From positions 406,104 to 441,536 of the forward strand of contig NW_005434607.1 in assembly GCF_000315625.1 (NCBI RefSeq): 35,433 bases of DNA, in the 5' to 3' direction. The first letter of the stretch is position 1. Every line of letters starts with the position of its first letter. The notes beneath the pieces are model-generated. The model was not told where the DNA came from and searched no databases. It saw only the letters and a program-made list of their open reading frames with translations. This stretch comes from Guillardia theta CCMP2712 (lineage: Eukaryota > Cryptophyceae > Pyrenomonadales > Geminigeraceae). Positions 10,564 through 21,124 of this stretch are shown here, piece after piece. The translations under genes were made by a program, and so were the position numbers.

Positions 10564-11865
10564 GGCGGGAGGTGCGCGATTGGGTAAGAGGAGTGTAGTA
10601 CCCACCCTTACCTCTACGAAAGGCTCCATCCCTCTGATTGTGTACCCCTATTACCCCGTAGTTTCGGTAGCCCCACCACCCCCTCGAGTCCTCCGAAGCT
10701 CCAGAAGGCTGAGTAGTTGAGTAATCCCTAGCTACCGGGAAAGGGCGACATAGAAATGTCCATGCGAGAAGCACCGTGTGGGTTTCAAGGTGAAGTCGAC
10801 TGCCTGCGACAGTCAGCGATCGGACTGCCCGTGAGACTTGTTGATGGTGAACGCCAAGGACAGAAGAAAGGGGACTGAATTGGATCTGTGGCAACATGTC
10901 ATGATAGTTGCCTCCGCCATGTTGCGATAGCTGAAGCCGGGTTCCATTACACAATTTGGGAGGTGACTAGCAGGATGGGAGCAGCGACCTTGAGCGAGAG
11001 CTCATGAGGAGGGAAACCACCCGGGCTGAGAGAGTCGGAGAAATTCCACAATGGGGAACTGGACTACTTCTTCCTGATCCATGACCGTGTATCAATTGAA
11101 TGATACGTTCTAGGCGGAGTGGGAAGTCGTTGAAGGATTGCCGGGCTTACCTTAGGTGCGGCATTGTTGATCGGGCACTGAAAGGATTTCTTGCAGTGAC
11201 AACGATGCCAAGCTCTGCACATTGTGTAGGAGATCAGGGAAGACTTTTTCGACCAGTTCCTGTTGAGAATTGACCGAAGAACAAACATTTGGAGCAAGAT
11301 CAATCATGCTGTCAACCCGGGGTCGGGAGTAGATCCTCACCGACCATCAGTAGCCTGATCGCAAGCTCTTGTGCGTATACTTCCCCACTGAACGCAGCAC
11401 GCATGTTTCTTCTGAGACTGAGGGGTTGAGCTCTGGTCCACAAAGACGAAGACTTGATTGACGCCTCAATCTCCGGTTTGACGAAAGTCACCTGCCCAAA
11501 CAGCTAACACTCGGCCCATGGAGACATCAAGTTGTTTGTTGAGACTACTGATCGGAGCTATATTCTTTCCTCAGCCTATGGCAAGCAGCTGATGTGGCTC
11601 GTTGCACAGGTGCTGGAAGGTTCATGGAGAGGACAGCAGCCGCTGTGATAGGGGTTACCCGGAAGAAGAGCGACGGTGTGATGCAGGCCCACGAGGGCAA
11701 GACAAGTCTATCCATGCCAGAGTATAAAGCACTCCTCAACATCTTGAAGGAGGTGAGACCTCGCAGAGGAAGTTGAGAGTCCGGCAGCTCCTTTGATTTT
11801 CTCTTGGGCATGCTGTTCTGTCATGTGGAACCAGGTATGCAGAAGCGAGAGTCTAGCCTCGGACA
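10564..11865. other. Non-coding part of array unit 2
   Basis: Counterpart of 6364-7635, with the same unresolved exon-like stretch. An insertion near 10754-10776 contains a sequence also seen at 3997-4016, tying this unit to the remnant at the array's left edge. I see no gene. Confidence 0.4.
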
Positions 11866-12011
11866 TTTCAGATGATGATAATGATGATGATGATGATGAT
11901 GAAGATGATGATGATGATGATGTTGTTGTTGTTGTTGAAGATGATGATGGTGATGATGAGGAGGAGGACGATGACGATGACGACGACGATGATGATGACG
12001 ATGCAGATGAA

Positions 12012-12043
<32 letters not shown>

Positions 12044-12128
12044 CGATGATGATGACGATGATGATGATGTTGTTGTTGTTGTTGTTGTTGTTGAAGATGA
12101 TGATGGTGATGATGAGGAGGAGGACGAT

Positions 12129-12160
<32 letters not shown>

Positions 12161-12375
12161 TGATGACGATGCAGATAATGATGATGATGATGATGATGAT
12201 GATGAAGAAGAAGAAGAAGAAGAAGAAGAAGAAGAAGATGGAAATGACGATGTTGGTAGTAATTAGCCCGATGATGATGATGATGATGATGACGGAGGTA
12301 ATCGAGGTAATGAAGGAGAACACGAAGAAGAAGAAGAAGAAGAAGATGGAGATGATGGCGATACAAGTGATGATT
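11866..12375. repeat. GAT/GAC, GTT and GAA microsatellite, unit 2
   Basis: About 500 bases of trinucleotide repeats homologous to 7636-8043 but with an internal duplication: two blocks each carry GTT runs followed by the GGAGGAGGACGATGACGATG motif. Changes keep the triplet phase, as expected for both slippage and coding tracts. Confidence 0.85.
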
Positions 12376-12679
12376 GATGTATCTTGGTCGTGTTTTCGCG
12401 GCGGAGCGCCAAGTTTCGCTCTGCGTCGCTGTTCAATATGGATGGACGGTCTTGTGAGAGTGTGCATGTGCTGGGCATCATCCATTCTCTCAGTCCACGT
12501 TTGTCTCGAGGAGTTGTATCGAATGATCTAGATCATTATGTTGTCCGTCGAACGATGCAATCTCTGTCCCAACACGAAGCTTCATACAGATACATATATT
12601 GGTTACCCGAGCTACAGTGCTCGTCACCGTGACTGCCGCCATGGATCTCACCCATGACCACATGAGCCGTCCATCCTCT

Positions 12680-12885
12680 GTAGCCGCTAGAGCTACTACA
12701 AGCTCTCATTGTTCAGAATGTCCTTGAACCCTCCAAGCTTGGGTGAAGACAGTATGATTGTCTTCGCCAAACTTGCTATCACGTAGCTCCCCAGGCCTTT
12801 GTACAGGTCACAGATGTACCACCCCCGGAAATTGATGAGAAAGTTTACAACGACGGTCACATCTCCAAACTTACTCCATTCTGCC
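12680..12885. repeat. Truncated third array unit with an NTPase fragment
   Basis: This begins like the other units (GTAGCCGCTAGAGCTACTAC), then jumps at 12708 to the NTPase exon and runs parallel to 5233-5410, ending abruptly at 12885. It agrees with unit 1, not unit 2, at a diagnostic base (AAACTTGC at 12769-12776 against AAAATTGC at 9499-9506), although unit 2 is adjacent. An internal deletion of more than 1 kb produced it. Confidence 0.85.
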
Positions 12886-14165
12886 TGTTAGGATATGCTC
12901 CTAAACTGTGATTCAAATAACAGTGCGAGTGATGCGCAGCAGTTCCTTCAAGAAACAAACACGATCCGTAAACCATGCACGTCAAGTTTATTCTTTCTCA
13001 ATTTTCCTTAAAATAACTAAATAGGAATCAGATACCTCAAACTGTCTGACAGATGCCGGACCAACCTTGTTCCATCTAGGGGACATATGGTACCAAAATA
13101 ACCCCCCCCCCGGGGTCTAGAATTTTCAAGGTCCCCTCTACTAGGGGTGGTTCGGCATTAGAGAGTGGGAGCAAGGGGTTCTATGGTGTAACGGCTAGTG
13201 TAGAAGGAGGGGTGGGTTTAGTTAAGGCCAAAGGACGGTCCATCAAGGCTAAGGGGTAGTTTTGTGGGTCCGCCTCAGATTTATTCTTCTGGTGAAAGTT
13301 TGAGCAAAGTATCGCGTTGAAGTATGAGGGAGTTTAGGTGTTGATTTTAAGGTTTAGGGTGAAGTAGTCGAATGAGATTTCGTCCAAGGTTGAATGGAAT
13401 GTGTTTCTGAAGTTTGACAAAGTTTGTTGAGTTTGTGTTTGGATGATTTGTGTGCAATGTTGAGGTTGCCATGAGGGCTTTGAGTTTGTAGTAATGTATT
13501 TGGATATCTGCATCTTCAATGAATGCCAAATAATACCTTTGGAAAGCAGGGCATGATTTCACCAGGGTACTTGAACTTTTTAGTAGGGGTAGCACAAAAA
13601 TTATGCTACTTATAAAAATGTTATATAATACATGCAGGACAAACCATTAGTCCATTAGTTTTACTCAACGGAACCTCTAATTGCTTCTACCTGTTGAGGC
13701 AACTGATCGGCTGAGAGCCTGGCAAGCCTCACCTCAGGTCATGTCAAGCAGTCGATGTGGCTCTGTGCACAAGCGCACTGAAAGGACAGCAACTTGGCAG
13801 CTACAATAGGGACGACGTACGAGGATCATGGAACCTCCAGGCTATGGGACTAGGACTCGGACCGGTCGAAGGATCATACCGCGGATACGAAGCGTAGAGT
13901 ACCGGTAGTGGTAGTTCCTAGGACCAGGCATCCTCTCAGTCTATTTGAGGGATCGAGAGAGAGGAAGAGGGGCCGCTCGCATTTGCAGGAAAGGGAAAGG
14001 AGAATGAGGTGAAGGGTCTAAACAAGCTTGTACATCTGTACCACCTCTATTACTTCTCTGAATCCTGATATTATTCCTGCGCGGCCATCGGTGATCGCAA
14101 GTATCATCACTATAGATACTTCATCACTGTCTACTTCGTGTGTATAATGATATCCCAGGTGATAC
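12886..14165. other. Unassigned region between array and viral island
   Basis: No gene recognised. The sequence starts TGTTAGGATATG exactly at the end of the truncated unit, like the first bases of many Ty1/copia LTRs, but I found no matching terminus, primer-binding site or second LTR. It has a C10-GGGG run at 13102-13115 and turns AT-rich after about 13300. A diverged copy of the dispersed 90-bp block lies at 13705-13790. 13800-14165 is unremarkable. Confidence 0.35.
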
Positions 14166-14316
14166 ACTAGCAAGTAAATACATTGGAAAACGTGAGGAGA
14201 CAAACTTTTATAAATCAATTTAAAATTTCAATGATTTTTACGAACACCCAAAAAATCTATTCATTCCTCTTTATTTTCCTTACCAAATCCCTATTATATT
14301 TTATTCAATTGAAATA

Positions 14317-14630
14317 ATAGCTGCGCATTGGTGCGGATCATCACACAAAATAACCAAAAACAAACGAGCGCACACACGGAGTGTGCCAGAGCAAACATAA
14401 TATCAATCAAAATTATGAATCCTTCAAGGATCATATAAGTAATAAAAAAATCTATGTGGGGTGAAACCGCAAAATATTAAACACGTTGTTTTTGCGAACC
14501 CCCTCTAAGTAATTAATAAATTATATTATATTTTATTATATGTAAATCATAGCTGCACATTGCTGCGCATTATTACATGATATAACCAAATATAAACGAG
14601 CGTACCCACGGAGTGGGCCTGAACAAACAT
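14317..14630 (+). repeat. Tandemly duplicated hairpin block in the control region
   Basis: Two copies, 14317-14398 and 14549-14630, share ATAGCTGC, CATT, TAACCAAA, AACGAGCG and a hairpin followed by AACAAACAT-like sequence. The hairpin is CACAC-GGA-GTGTG in copy A (14373-14385) and CCCAC-GGA-GTGGG in copy B (14605-14617). The right arm has a single copy of the A type (22244-22256). Confidence 0.75.
14461..14484 (+). other. GTGAAACCGCAAAATATTAA motif, copy 1
   Basis: The motif GTGAAACCGCAAAATATTAA with trailing ACAC occurs between the two hairpin copies. A close copy marks the right end of the island at 24943-24966 and a degraded copy lies on the opposite strand at 22143-22172. It may be a terminal or control element of the virus. 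Confidence 0.6.
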
Positions 14631-14633
14631 GCA

Positions 14634-14900
14634 AACCCTTGCAAAACCCTGCTAATCCTTGAAGCGTGGAGGGTTATTCAATTAATCATAAACCCTCCAC
14701 TAAACCCTTCACTTCACAAATCATTACCAGAATCATATATATTTAATTATTTATCTGTATATATAGACGACTGAGTGGAGGGTGTGGAGGGTGTGGTGGG
14801 TTTTTTTCTGAACTTCTCTCAGTTGATCGATCTTGGCCTATTAGTAATTGACCTCACAAACCCTCCAACCTTCCACACTCTCCATCCGCTCAAAAACCTA
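14634..14900. repeat. Inverted iteron cluster, left copy (CCCTCCAC type)
   Basis: Short repeats of the kind AAACCCTCCAC lie left of an AT-rich centre (TATTTATCTGTATATATA, 14748-14765). Their complements (GTGGAGGGTGTGGAGGGTG) follow from about 14775, and further CCCTCC units occur to 14900. The cluster directly precedes the zinc-finger gene. The homologous cluster in the right arm has the same arrangement and centre but mostly another repeat sequence. Confidence 0.75.
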
Positions 14901-14992
14901 CCCCCCGCCTACCCTCCGCCTACCTCCTTTTTATTAAACCCCCTTTATCATTACCATTATTATACTAAATTATATTTTTTATTTTATTATTA

Positions 14993-15012
14993 TCTATCTT
15001 TCTTTGTTATAA
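14993..15012 (+). promoter_or_regulatory. Promoter-like motif beginning TCTA before the zinc-finger gene
   Basis: TCTATCTTTCTTTGTTATAA ends directly at the ATG. It is nearly identical at 15483-15502 and, on the minus strand, at 21328-21347 and 21812-21831. A TCTA core in AT-rich DNA close upstream of the start codon recalls the late promoter shared by Cafeteria roenbergensis virus and its virophage mavirus. That parallel is inference. Confidence 0.65.
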
Positions 15013-15465
15013 ATGAGCACTAGAAAAGGCAACACATGGATTCAAGCGCTGAAAGAGTTCAAGAAAGGTCATTCTGGCACTTGGTGCATTGTCAAGAAAG
15101 GATCAAAAGAATATGATCATGTTAAGGGGATCATGCAAGATCTAAAAACTTATGACGGCAAATTACCAAATAAACAACATGCAAAACCTGTTAAACCTAT
15201 GAAACAAGATATTGTCAATGCAAATCAGCAATACAAGGATAAAGCGAGTGTTGGACCTAAACAAAAGAAAATGACAAAAAAAGAAAGATATGATAAAGCA
15301 ATTAAATTAAAAGTTGGAGATATCAAAAGCAATAATAAATGCCCCGTGTGTGATCATCAATTTGATAAAACACCATCAAAGAATGAATTTATTGCGCATG
15401 TGAATAGCGACAAACATAAGAAAGTATTGTCGAATTCAAAATTTATGCTTGAATTTGATAAATAA
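15013..15465 (+). CDS. Polinton-like virus protein with C-terminal C2H2 zinc finger, left copy
   Basis: A 150-residue basic protein with an ATG start immediately after the TCTA motif. The N-terminal 45 residues carry a block NTWIQALKEF...GTWCIVKKGSKEYDHV; related blocks occur in the next two genes, so the three are paralogs. Residues about 108-135 form a C2H2 zinc finger (CPVCDHQF...HVNSDKHKK). The middle is Lys-rich. The right copy (21365-21811) is about 90% identical with one in-frame 2-codon indel, and both frames are intact. Function is unknown; nucleic-acid binding is suggested by the finger and charge. The gene is in a head-to-tail row with two relatives, spaced so tightly that each promoter motif lies just after the preceding stop. 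Confidence 0.7.
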   Translation: MSTRKGNTWIQALKEFKKGHSGTWCIVKKGSKEYDHVKGIMQDLKTYDGKLPNKQHAKPVKPMKQDIVNANQQYKDKASVGPKQKKMTKKERYDKAIKLKVGDIKSNNKCPVCDHQFDKTPSKNEFIAHVNSDKHKKVLSNSKFMLEFDK

Positions 15466-15482
15466 ATATTTTATTATTTTTA

Positions 15483-15502
15483 TCTATCTTTCTTTATTAT
15501 AA
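15483..15502 (+). promoter_or_regulatory. TCTA promoter-like motif before the second small gene
   Basis: TCTATCTTTCTTTATTATAA lies 17 bases after the stop of the zinc-finger gene and directly abuts the next ATG. It differs by one base from the motif at 14993-15012. Confidence 0.65.
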
Positions 15503-15807
15503 ATGAGTAAAAAGAAGCTAATTCTTGGATTGATGCCTTAAAGACTTATAATAAGGCACATTCTGGAGGAGATCAAGAAAAAGGCCTTTCTCTTGGTGGT
15601 GCTTGGTGTGTCCCAAGGAAAGGAACACCAGAATATGAAGCTGTTAAAAATATTCACGACTACAAAATTAAAAAAACACCTTTGAAAGATGAAGATGCAA
15701 AACTTAAGAAAGAACACAAAGAAAGAGTGAAATTTATATTAGGGTCTGATGTGGTCGGTGGCGGGAAGCTTAATGATGCACATAAAAAAATGCTGAATCA
15801 TTTTTGA
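15503..15807 (+). pseudogene. Second small viral gene (WC-KG family), left copy, frameshifted
   Basis: A paralog of the zinc-finger gene's N-terminal block (NSWIDAL...AWCVPRKGTPEYEAV), about 100 residues, no zinc finger. One A is missing in codon 5-6 (AAAGAAGC here, AAAGAAAGC in the right copy at 21327), so the frame from the ATG stops at once; after this point the frame is open to TGA 15805-15807. The 3' part, lost from the right copy, is seen only here. Function is unknown. A sequencing error in the A-run cannot be excluded. Confidence 0.6.
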
Positions 15808-15835
15808 TTCCCTAAAAAATAAAACTATTATTTAA

Positions 15836-16362
15836 ATGAGCAAAAAGAAAAATAATTCTTGGAAAGGATCGAATACTTGGTGCATACCAAAAAAAGGAAG
15901 TCGTCACATGGAAGCAGCTAAAAATATTAAATCATATCTTGATCTTAGCGATGCAGATAAAAAGAAATATTTCAAAGTTTCCCCTGTTTCAAAAGAAGGC
16001 ATAAAAATAATGACTGATAAGGTCAATGAACCACACAATTAAAAAAGAAAGAAACTTATTATGATAAGGACGGGAAAAAAAGAACAAAAACATTCATTCA
16101 AGAATATAGACCTTATCAAGGCATATATTTGAAAGATGACATAGAAAATTATACAAAACTATTAATGAAAGGCAGCAAAAAATACTTTGGGGTCGGTCTT
16201 TCAAAAACAAAGAGAAAAAAAGAGTTTGGAATTCAAGATTTAGAACCTAATCAACAATATAAAAATAAGGTTGGACCTAACCCACAGAAAAATAAACCTA
16301 AAGATGATGGCTTAAAATTAGTTTCGATCAGTAAGGAAGATTTTGCAAAAATGAAATTTTAA
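15836..16362 (+). pseudogene. Third small viral gene (WC-KG family), frameshifted
   Basis: The frame opens at ATG 15836 with NNSWKGSNTWCIPKKGSRHM, again the Trp-Cys/Lys-Gly block of the two preceding genes. It stops at 16040-16042. The next frame is open from about 16036 through 16362 without its own ATG near the join, so a 1-base indel around 16035-16041 probably split one gene of about 175 codons. The C-terminal part is Lys-rich, with an NQQYKNKVGPNPQK stretch that echoes NQQYKDKASVGPKQKK of the zinc-finger protein, which supports common ancestry. Function is unknown. Confidence 0.55.
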
Positions 16363-16441
16363 ATGATCTTATTTTTGGTTTTTTATGTAAGGAAACATAA
16401 AACTACATAAGAAAAATAATTATCTATATATATTATAAAGG

Positions 16442-16663
16442 ATGAATCGCCAAAAAAGAAACCCTCAACCAGTCCAGAATCGGTTCAAACCTGAGAATTC
16501 AAAACCAAGCCAAAGGCACAAAAACCCAAGAAGCAACCAAAGCAACCAAAGCAAAATCGGCCAAAGCAAACACAGCCCAAGCCTGCACAAGCAAAGAGCT
16601 AATCGAATCACGATCCACCTCACTGGCCAGAATCTATTTAACCCAAGATCCACCAAAGACTAA
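16442..16663 (+). CDS. Basic low-complexity ORF at the viral/GC-rich border, doubtful
   Basis: A 73-codon frame with ATG, preceded by an AT-rich TCTATATATATTATAAAGG stretch that resembles the viral promoter motif. The product is Asn/Gln/Lys/Ser-rich. An alternative frame starting just upstream (KDESPKKKP) is equally plausible at its 5' end, and base composition changes from AT-rich to GC-rich by about 16660. It may be a viral gene start fused to unrelated DNA. Confidence 0.25.
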   Translation: MNRQKRNPQPVQNRFKPENSKPSQRHKNPRSNQSNQSKIGQSKHSPSLHKQRANRITIHLTGQNLFNPRSTKD

Positions 16664-17588
16664 CTCTCAGTACACCTGAGATCCTTACACCAACCTCATT
16701 CACCTCCTGAACGATACACAGCTGTGCAGTCTCTAACACCTTCACTGATGGTTGTAGAACTCTCAGAAGAACCACACAACACCACCAACACTTCCTTTAT
16801 TCACAGCAACCACCTTCCCTTCAATCCCTTGCAACCCAATCACAATGCACAGCGCTCTGGACACGTGTCCTCCTACCCCCCTCTTCACTGCCTGACCCTC
16901 AGGCTCGTCGATTCCTTAATTCCAGACCTATGTCAAAACCCACTTCCATCTCGCTGAGCTTCGTCCACCGATGAGACGCAATACCCTGAACTTCTCGCCG
17001 TCTCTAAGAACTTATCCGAGTTCTTACACCCTCCCTGACGAAGCTAAGCGAGATTCTCAGCTTCCTTTTCCATTTCATCCGTCATCCTCTGGAAACCCCT
17101 TTTTTCAAACATCTCCCTGCTCCGGAGGCTCCTCCAAGCTGCAACACCGCGCTCTCCTCCTCCAAGCTCAGCGGCTGTTTGACTTTTGTGTTTCATAGGA
17201 CGAACGTCACGATATGAACCCCGAGAACGCATATATCCTGATGGTTCTGAAACCGTTATCGAGTCATGTCTTTCAAATCGACATGCCAAAGCGAATTGAC
17301 ATCGTCGGCTCGATCCTGTCGAAAAGACGACTGCTTATGCACAGGACGTGACACGAATTTAGCAACTCGACAGATATGACAAGGAGACGCGACAATGCGT
17401 CGATTGTAAGTCACATATCTTATCCTCCTTCGCTTCAACTGCGCACCCTGGTGCACCTGCTCTCCTCCTCTGCGTCCGCACTGGCCCATTTCACCTGAGC
17501 ACCTCCTCCGCTTGACTCAACCCTGTGGCACCTGCGCTCCTCCTCCGCTTGAGCTGCGGCCGCAGTGCGGTCGCACCCCGCCAACAGT

Positions 17589-17784
17589 GCACCTGCGCTG
17601 CTCCTCCACCTGAGCTGCGGCTGCTCCCCGCCATTGCAGGGCCTGCGTTGCTCCTCCAGCGCTTACGCTTCAGCAGCACTCCTGCAGCACCTGCGCTGCT
17701 CCTCCACCTGCGCTCCGGCTGCTCCCCGCCATTGCAGGGCCTGCGCTGCTCCTCCAGCGCTTGCGCTTCAGCAGCACTCCTGCA
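17589..17784. repeat. 98-bp tandem repeat, two copies
   Basis: Copies at 17589-17686 and 17687-17784 start GCACCTGCGCTGCTCCTCCA and differ at a few bases. A partial, more diverged copy precedes them at about 17527-17588. Confidence 0.8.
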
Positions 17785-18258
17785 CCACCTTGCACTCGGG
17801 CTCCTCAGCTTGTACCATCCGCATGCCACTAGAGACGCTCCTCATCCGCCTGCGCTGTCCGCATGCTCCTGTGCTCCTCCTCATCTTCCATCATAAACTC
17901 TTCCCTTCCAATCAAGCTCCAGAGATCAGGTTCAGAATTCTTGCAATGCATTGATTGATCTCTGATTGTTTTGAACACAATTTTCTCGTTTCTAATCTAT
18001 GGGCCCTTTCTATCCTATCCACCCCGGGGATCATTGTTTTGCCAAGGCACAAAATCATTTTGACGTTCAATTTCATCGTTCACTACCGTCATGGGTTCCA
18101 TAGATCAGGATGAGCGAGTTTCTAAGATACTAACCTAGAACAGATGTCTTGGTTGCAGCTAACCACAAGCTTGAGGAAGACGTGTCTGTCTTTATCCTCC
18201 TTCCGATTCATCCGATTCTTTCACGTTCTCCATGAGAGTCTCCTCGGTGACATCACCC

Positions 18259-18412
18259 GAGACACCCTCCCTGAATCGGATAGAAGACGGAAGACTGATA
18301 GTTCTTGAGCAACACGGACTCGGTGGCAACGGTCCGAGACACCCTCCCTGACTCGGGTAACAGACGGAAGATAAAACCTGGAAGCCACCGCAGCAGGATC
18401 CGATCGGTTGAA
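18259..18412. repeat. 77-bp imperfect tandem repeat
   Basis: Copies begin GAGACACCCTCCCTGA at 18259 and 18336; the second is more diverged towards its end. It lies about 130 bases downstream of the copia stop codon, where an LTR would be expected. Confidence 0.6.
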
Positions 18413-18543
18413 TCTCCCTGTCGGAGGCTGGAGCGGCGGATCACCGTCAACCACACACGGGGCATACAACTTTGACGGACGGCATGGGAACAGAGTAGCA
18501 CTGTCACCGACAGAAGCGCAGAGAGCATGACAGGCGAGCATCC

Positions 18544-21124
18544 TCAGAGCAGCATATCAGGTAAGGGGCCTCCGAAAAGAAATTCACCAATGAGCCTCCA
18601 CCGATTCAAAGGCAGAACTTTCGTCAGCAAATCACCAGGCTGATAAGAAGTATGAATCTTTTCTGGATAGAGCTCGTCCTTTTCTACCAAATCAACAGCA
18701 TACTTCGTTCGAATATCAATGTGCTTGAGTCGACTGTAACTTCGCTTGTCCCACAAAAGCCTCAGACATGGTTCATTGTCGATTAGCAAGAGAGTAGGAC
18801 GAGTCTGCATAAATCCCATCTGACCCAAGAGATTTCTATAAAGCTTGACTAGTTTTGCGCATGTGGTGGCAGCATAAATTTCAGCTTCTGAAGAACTCAG
18901 GGCAACAACCTTCTGCATTTTGGATCCAAAGACGACTACCCCACCATTCAGAACGATTCCATATCCGCTTTGACTCCGTCTCGTGATAATCTCGGTACCC
19001 CAACCAGCATCACTGAATGCAATCATCTCATTGACAAAACACTCCTGGTGGTAAGAGACACCGTGACAATGGTATACAATCTGAACCTCCCGAGTAGTGT
19101 AAAGGTACTGTAGAAGATGAATTAAGGCATCCAAATCGCACTGCCGAGGAGCACGAGCAAAGCGACTAAGGACGCTCGTTGCGAATGCGATATCAACCCG
19201 CGTACAATGTGCCACGTAGAGAATGGACCCCAGGAGACTCTGATAAGTGCGGACTTCCTTCTTGTTCAACAACTTACCCTCCAAGTGATAAGTCTTGAGA
19301 TAGTGACCAGGTAATACCGTTTTGACGCCCCTGGCAACTATTTCAAAGCGTTCAACAATCTTTTCAATGAAATGCTGTTATGACAAAGTTATCCGACCCT
19401 GATCGTCATTCTGTTCGATGCGAATGCCCAAGAAGGTACCTGTTGCCTCACTCCCCGAAAAGTCGAAGACTGTGTTGAGCTTCTCAAGAAACTCAATCTT
19501 AACTGCTTCAGTTTGAGAGACAATGAGTAAGTCATCCACGAAGACAGTCAGAAGCAAGACAGTTGGAGTATCGGTAGATGATCTCATCATGTCCTATCCC
19601 ACTTGCTCCCACCGTCTTCAACACCTGCGTGAACTTAAGATACCATCTCCTAGGTGCAATGCGAAGTCCATAGAGCGACTTCAAGACTTTGAGGAGGCAC
19701 TCAGGAGGAAGACTCATGATATCTGGAGGAATCAAATACACAGGAACCTCCAAGTCACCATACAAGAAAGCAGCAGAGATATCCCTGAATGTGATTCTCC
19801 AACGAAGTTGCCTGCCGCGATGCTCAGCAAGAGCCGGATATTGTCCAACGATGTAGTCGGTGCAAACAATTCTTCAGATGAAGGGAGTAAGTTGCCCATG
19901 ATAACTAGCCGCCCCTTTCGTTTCAAGATCTTGCCCTTCAAGTCTCGTTTTGAAGCATACACCCACAAGCCGCGAGCAAGGACAGAATGATTTGACTCCC
20001 TGTTTTTCTGATCACGCGTAACAACTTCCCAGACGCCTCGACTTTCGATCTTCGCAATTTCCTCCTTTTCAGCCTGCTCCCAAAGATGCCATAACATCTC
20101 TGACCTTGTCTTGGGATCTGGTAACTTGTCAAAACTACTTTCGTTCTCCACATTTCCTGCATCGCAAGCCGCTGTCATTGCGTAATCTGCCTGACTCAGG
20201 CCTCTCTCAGGCATTGCAGCTGGATTGTCACGGTCGGAAGACATCAGAGATAACAAGTCAGACGCCAGCTCCACCGCGTCCCGGATGATACGGGAGAGAC
20301 CAACGCTAGATTCGCCACAAGAAGACGCGTATCCCTGAAAGTAGAGTCCACATCAGCACTGACCTGTGGGGCAGATGACACAGGATCGACATGCTGTAAA
20401 CGAGTTTTGTACATCTCATCCCTCCATACTGGAACAAAACGCGGGCATACTGGCTGACTGCCTGTCATGTTATCATCCGCCCTGTCCCAAACATACAAGA
20501 TTTCTTCAGACTCAGTCGACCCGTGCACTATATTTGTTACTGGCATGCAGGTACTGCGGAAATTGCTTGTGCTGTGAGAGTACAACAACTTCAGGTGATC
20601 CACCCACTGTAGCTTCGACAACATCCATGATCTCATCCGCTGCCCGGTCAAGGTAGGTTTTGAACACTTTTGTATGGTCGGACATATCACCAAAGACGTT
20701 CGGTGGAAAGCTGCACGAATAACCACTGTTTTCGCCTGACCCCGAGGATCTCTTCTTGCCCACTGCAACTTCTCCGACAGCCTGCTGTTCATTCCGTACC
20801 AACGGTTCACTTGCCACAGTGATATTCACCACTGACACGTCTCCCTTCGCATCCATCGCAGGCGTCACGGTCGTAGTCGTCTTGCTTCTAGTTTTTAAGA
20901 TGCGCCCCCAGTGGAATATTTCGTCGAGAGAAATCTTTTCTGGTCTCATATTACTCTTCTTCCAATTTCGCAATTCTCTATTCAATGCCAATGACTGCAA
21001 CGATTCACAAGTCGATTCTTTACACCTGGCATGCAAGAGTTCTGCTATCTGGATCTCTAACGGTCCCATTCTTTGGTGTGCTCCCACAACACCTTGAATA
21101 CTATCCTTGAGATTCTTAATATGA
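18544..21124 (-). pseudogene. Ty1/copia retrotransposon pol remnant (linker, RT, RNase H)
   Basis: Read on the minus strand: a variable pre-RT linker (about 21124-20280), RT N terminus (20274-19800: WHLWEQAEKEEI, RGVWEVV, LDNIRLLLSIAA), RT middle (19765-19590: SLYGLR.APRRWY), the catalytic FVDDLLI (about 19540) and a nearly complete RNase H (19284-18544: SDAGWG, SSSEAEIYA, LIDNEP, KHIDIR, GDLLTKVLP). Frameshifts near 20530, 20270, 19800 and 19590 and an in-frame TAA near 19380 show it is dead. Gag, protease and most of integrase are missing: the 5' side runs straight into a viral gene at about 21124. The element therefore entered, or recombined with, the viral DNA and was truncated. Confidence 0.85.

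Larger units (their letters stand above)
8348..12679. repeat. Tandem array unit 2 (about 4.3 kb)
   Basis: Second copy of the unit at 4111-8347. It lacks the 20-bp insertion (4131-4150) and the 4-bp insertion near 4620. It has two extra short blocks, near 10622-10632 (GGCTCCATCCC) and near 10754-10776, and its microsatellite is longer. Exonic identity to unit 1 is very high by eye. Confidence 0.9.
14166..15715 (+). repeat. Inverted repeat, left arm (partial Polinton-like virus copy)
   Basis: The reverse complement is at 21124-22464. Outer homology begins at CTAGCAA (14166; complement ending near 22464). Inner homology ends after GATGCAAAACTT (15715; 21124), where the right arm passes into copia sequence. 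The arm contains the control region, the zinc-finger gene and the start of the second small gene. It is about 200 bases longer than the right arm because the hairpin block is duplicated here. Divergence is substantial, so the arms are homologous viral copies and not a recent inverted duplication. Confidence 0.85.
16664..18543. other. GC-rich region between viral genes and copia pseudogene
   Basis: No gene recognised. 17480-17830 is CTCCTC/GCTGC-rich and contains a 98-bp tandem repeat. 18259-18412 contains a 77-bp tandem repeat. 16700-17480 contains only short CT-rich frames. As it lies 3' of the minus-strand copia coding region, part of it could be copia 3' UTR/LTR, but I could not find a second LTR to confirm that. 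Confidence 0.4.

Noticed and set aside
10122-10954. Long open frames across the assembly gap
   Set aside because: The frames are open only because the N run contains no stop codons.
12886-13100. LTR beginning TGTTAGGATATG
   Set aside because: No matching CA end, second LTR, primer-binding site or target duplication could be found, so it stays a note only.
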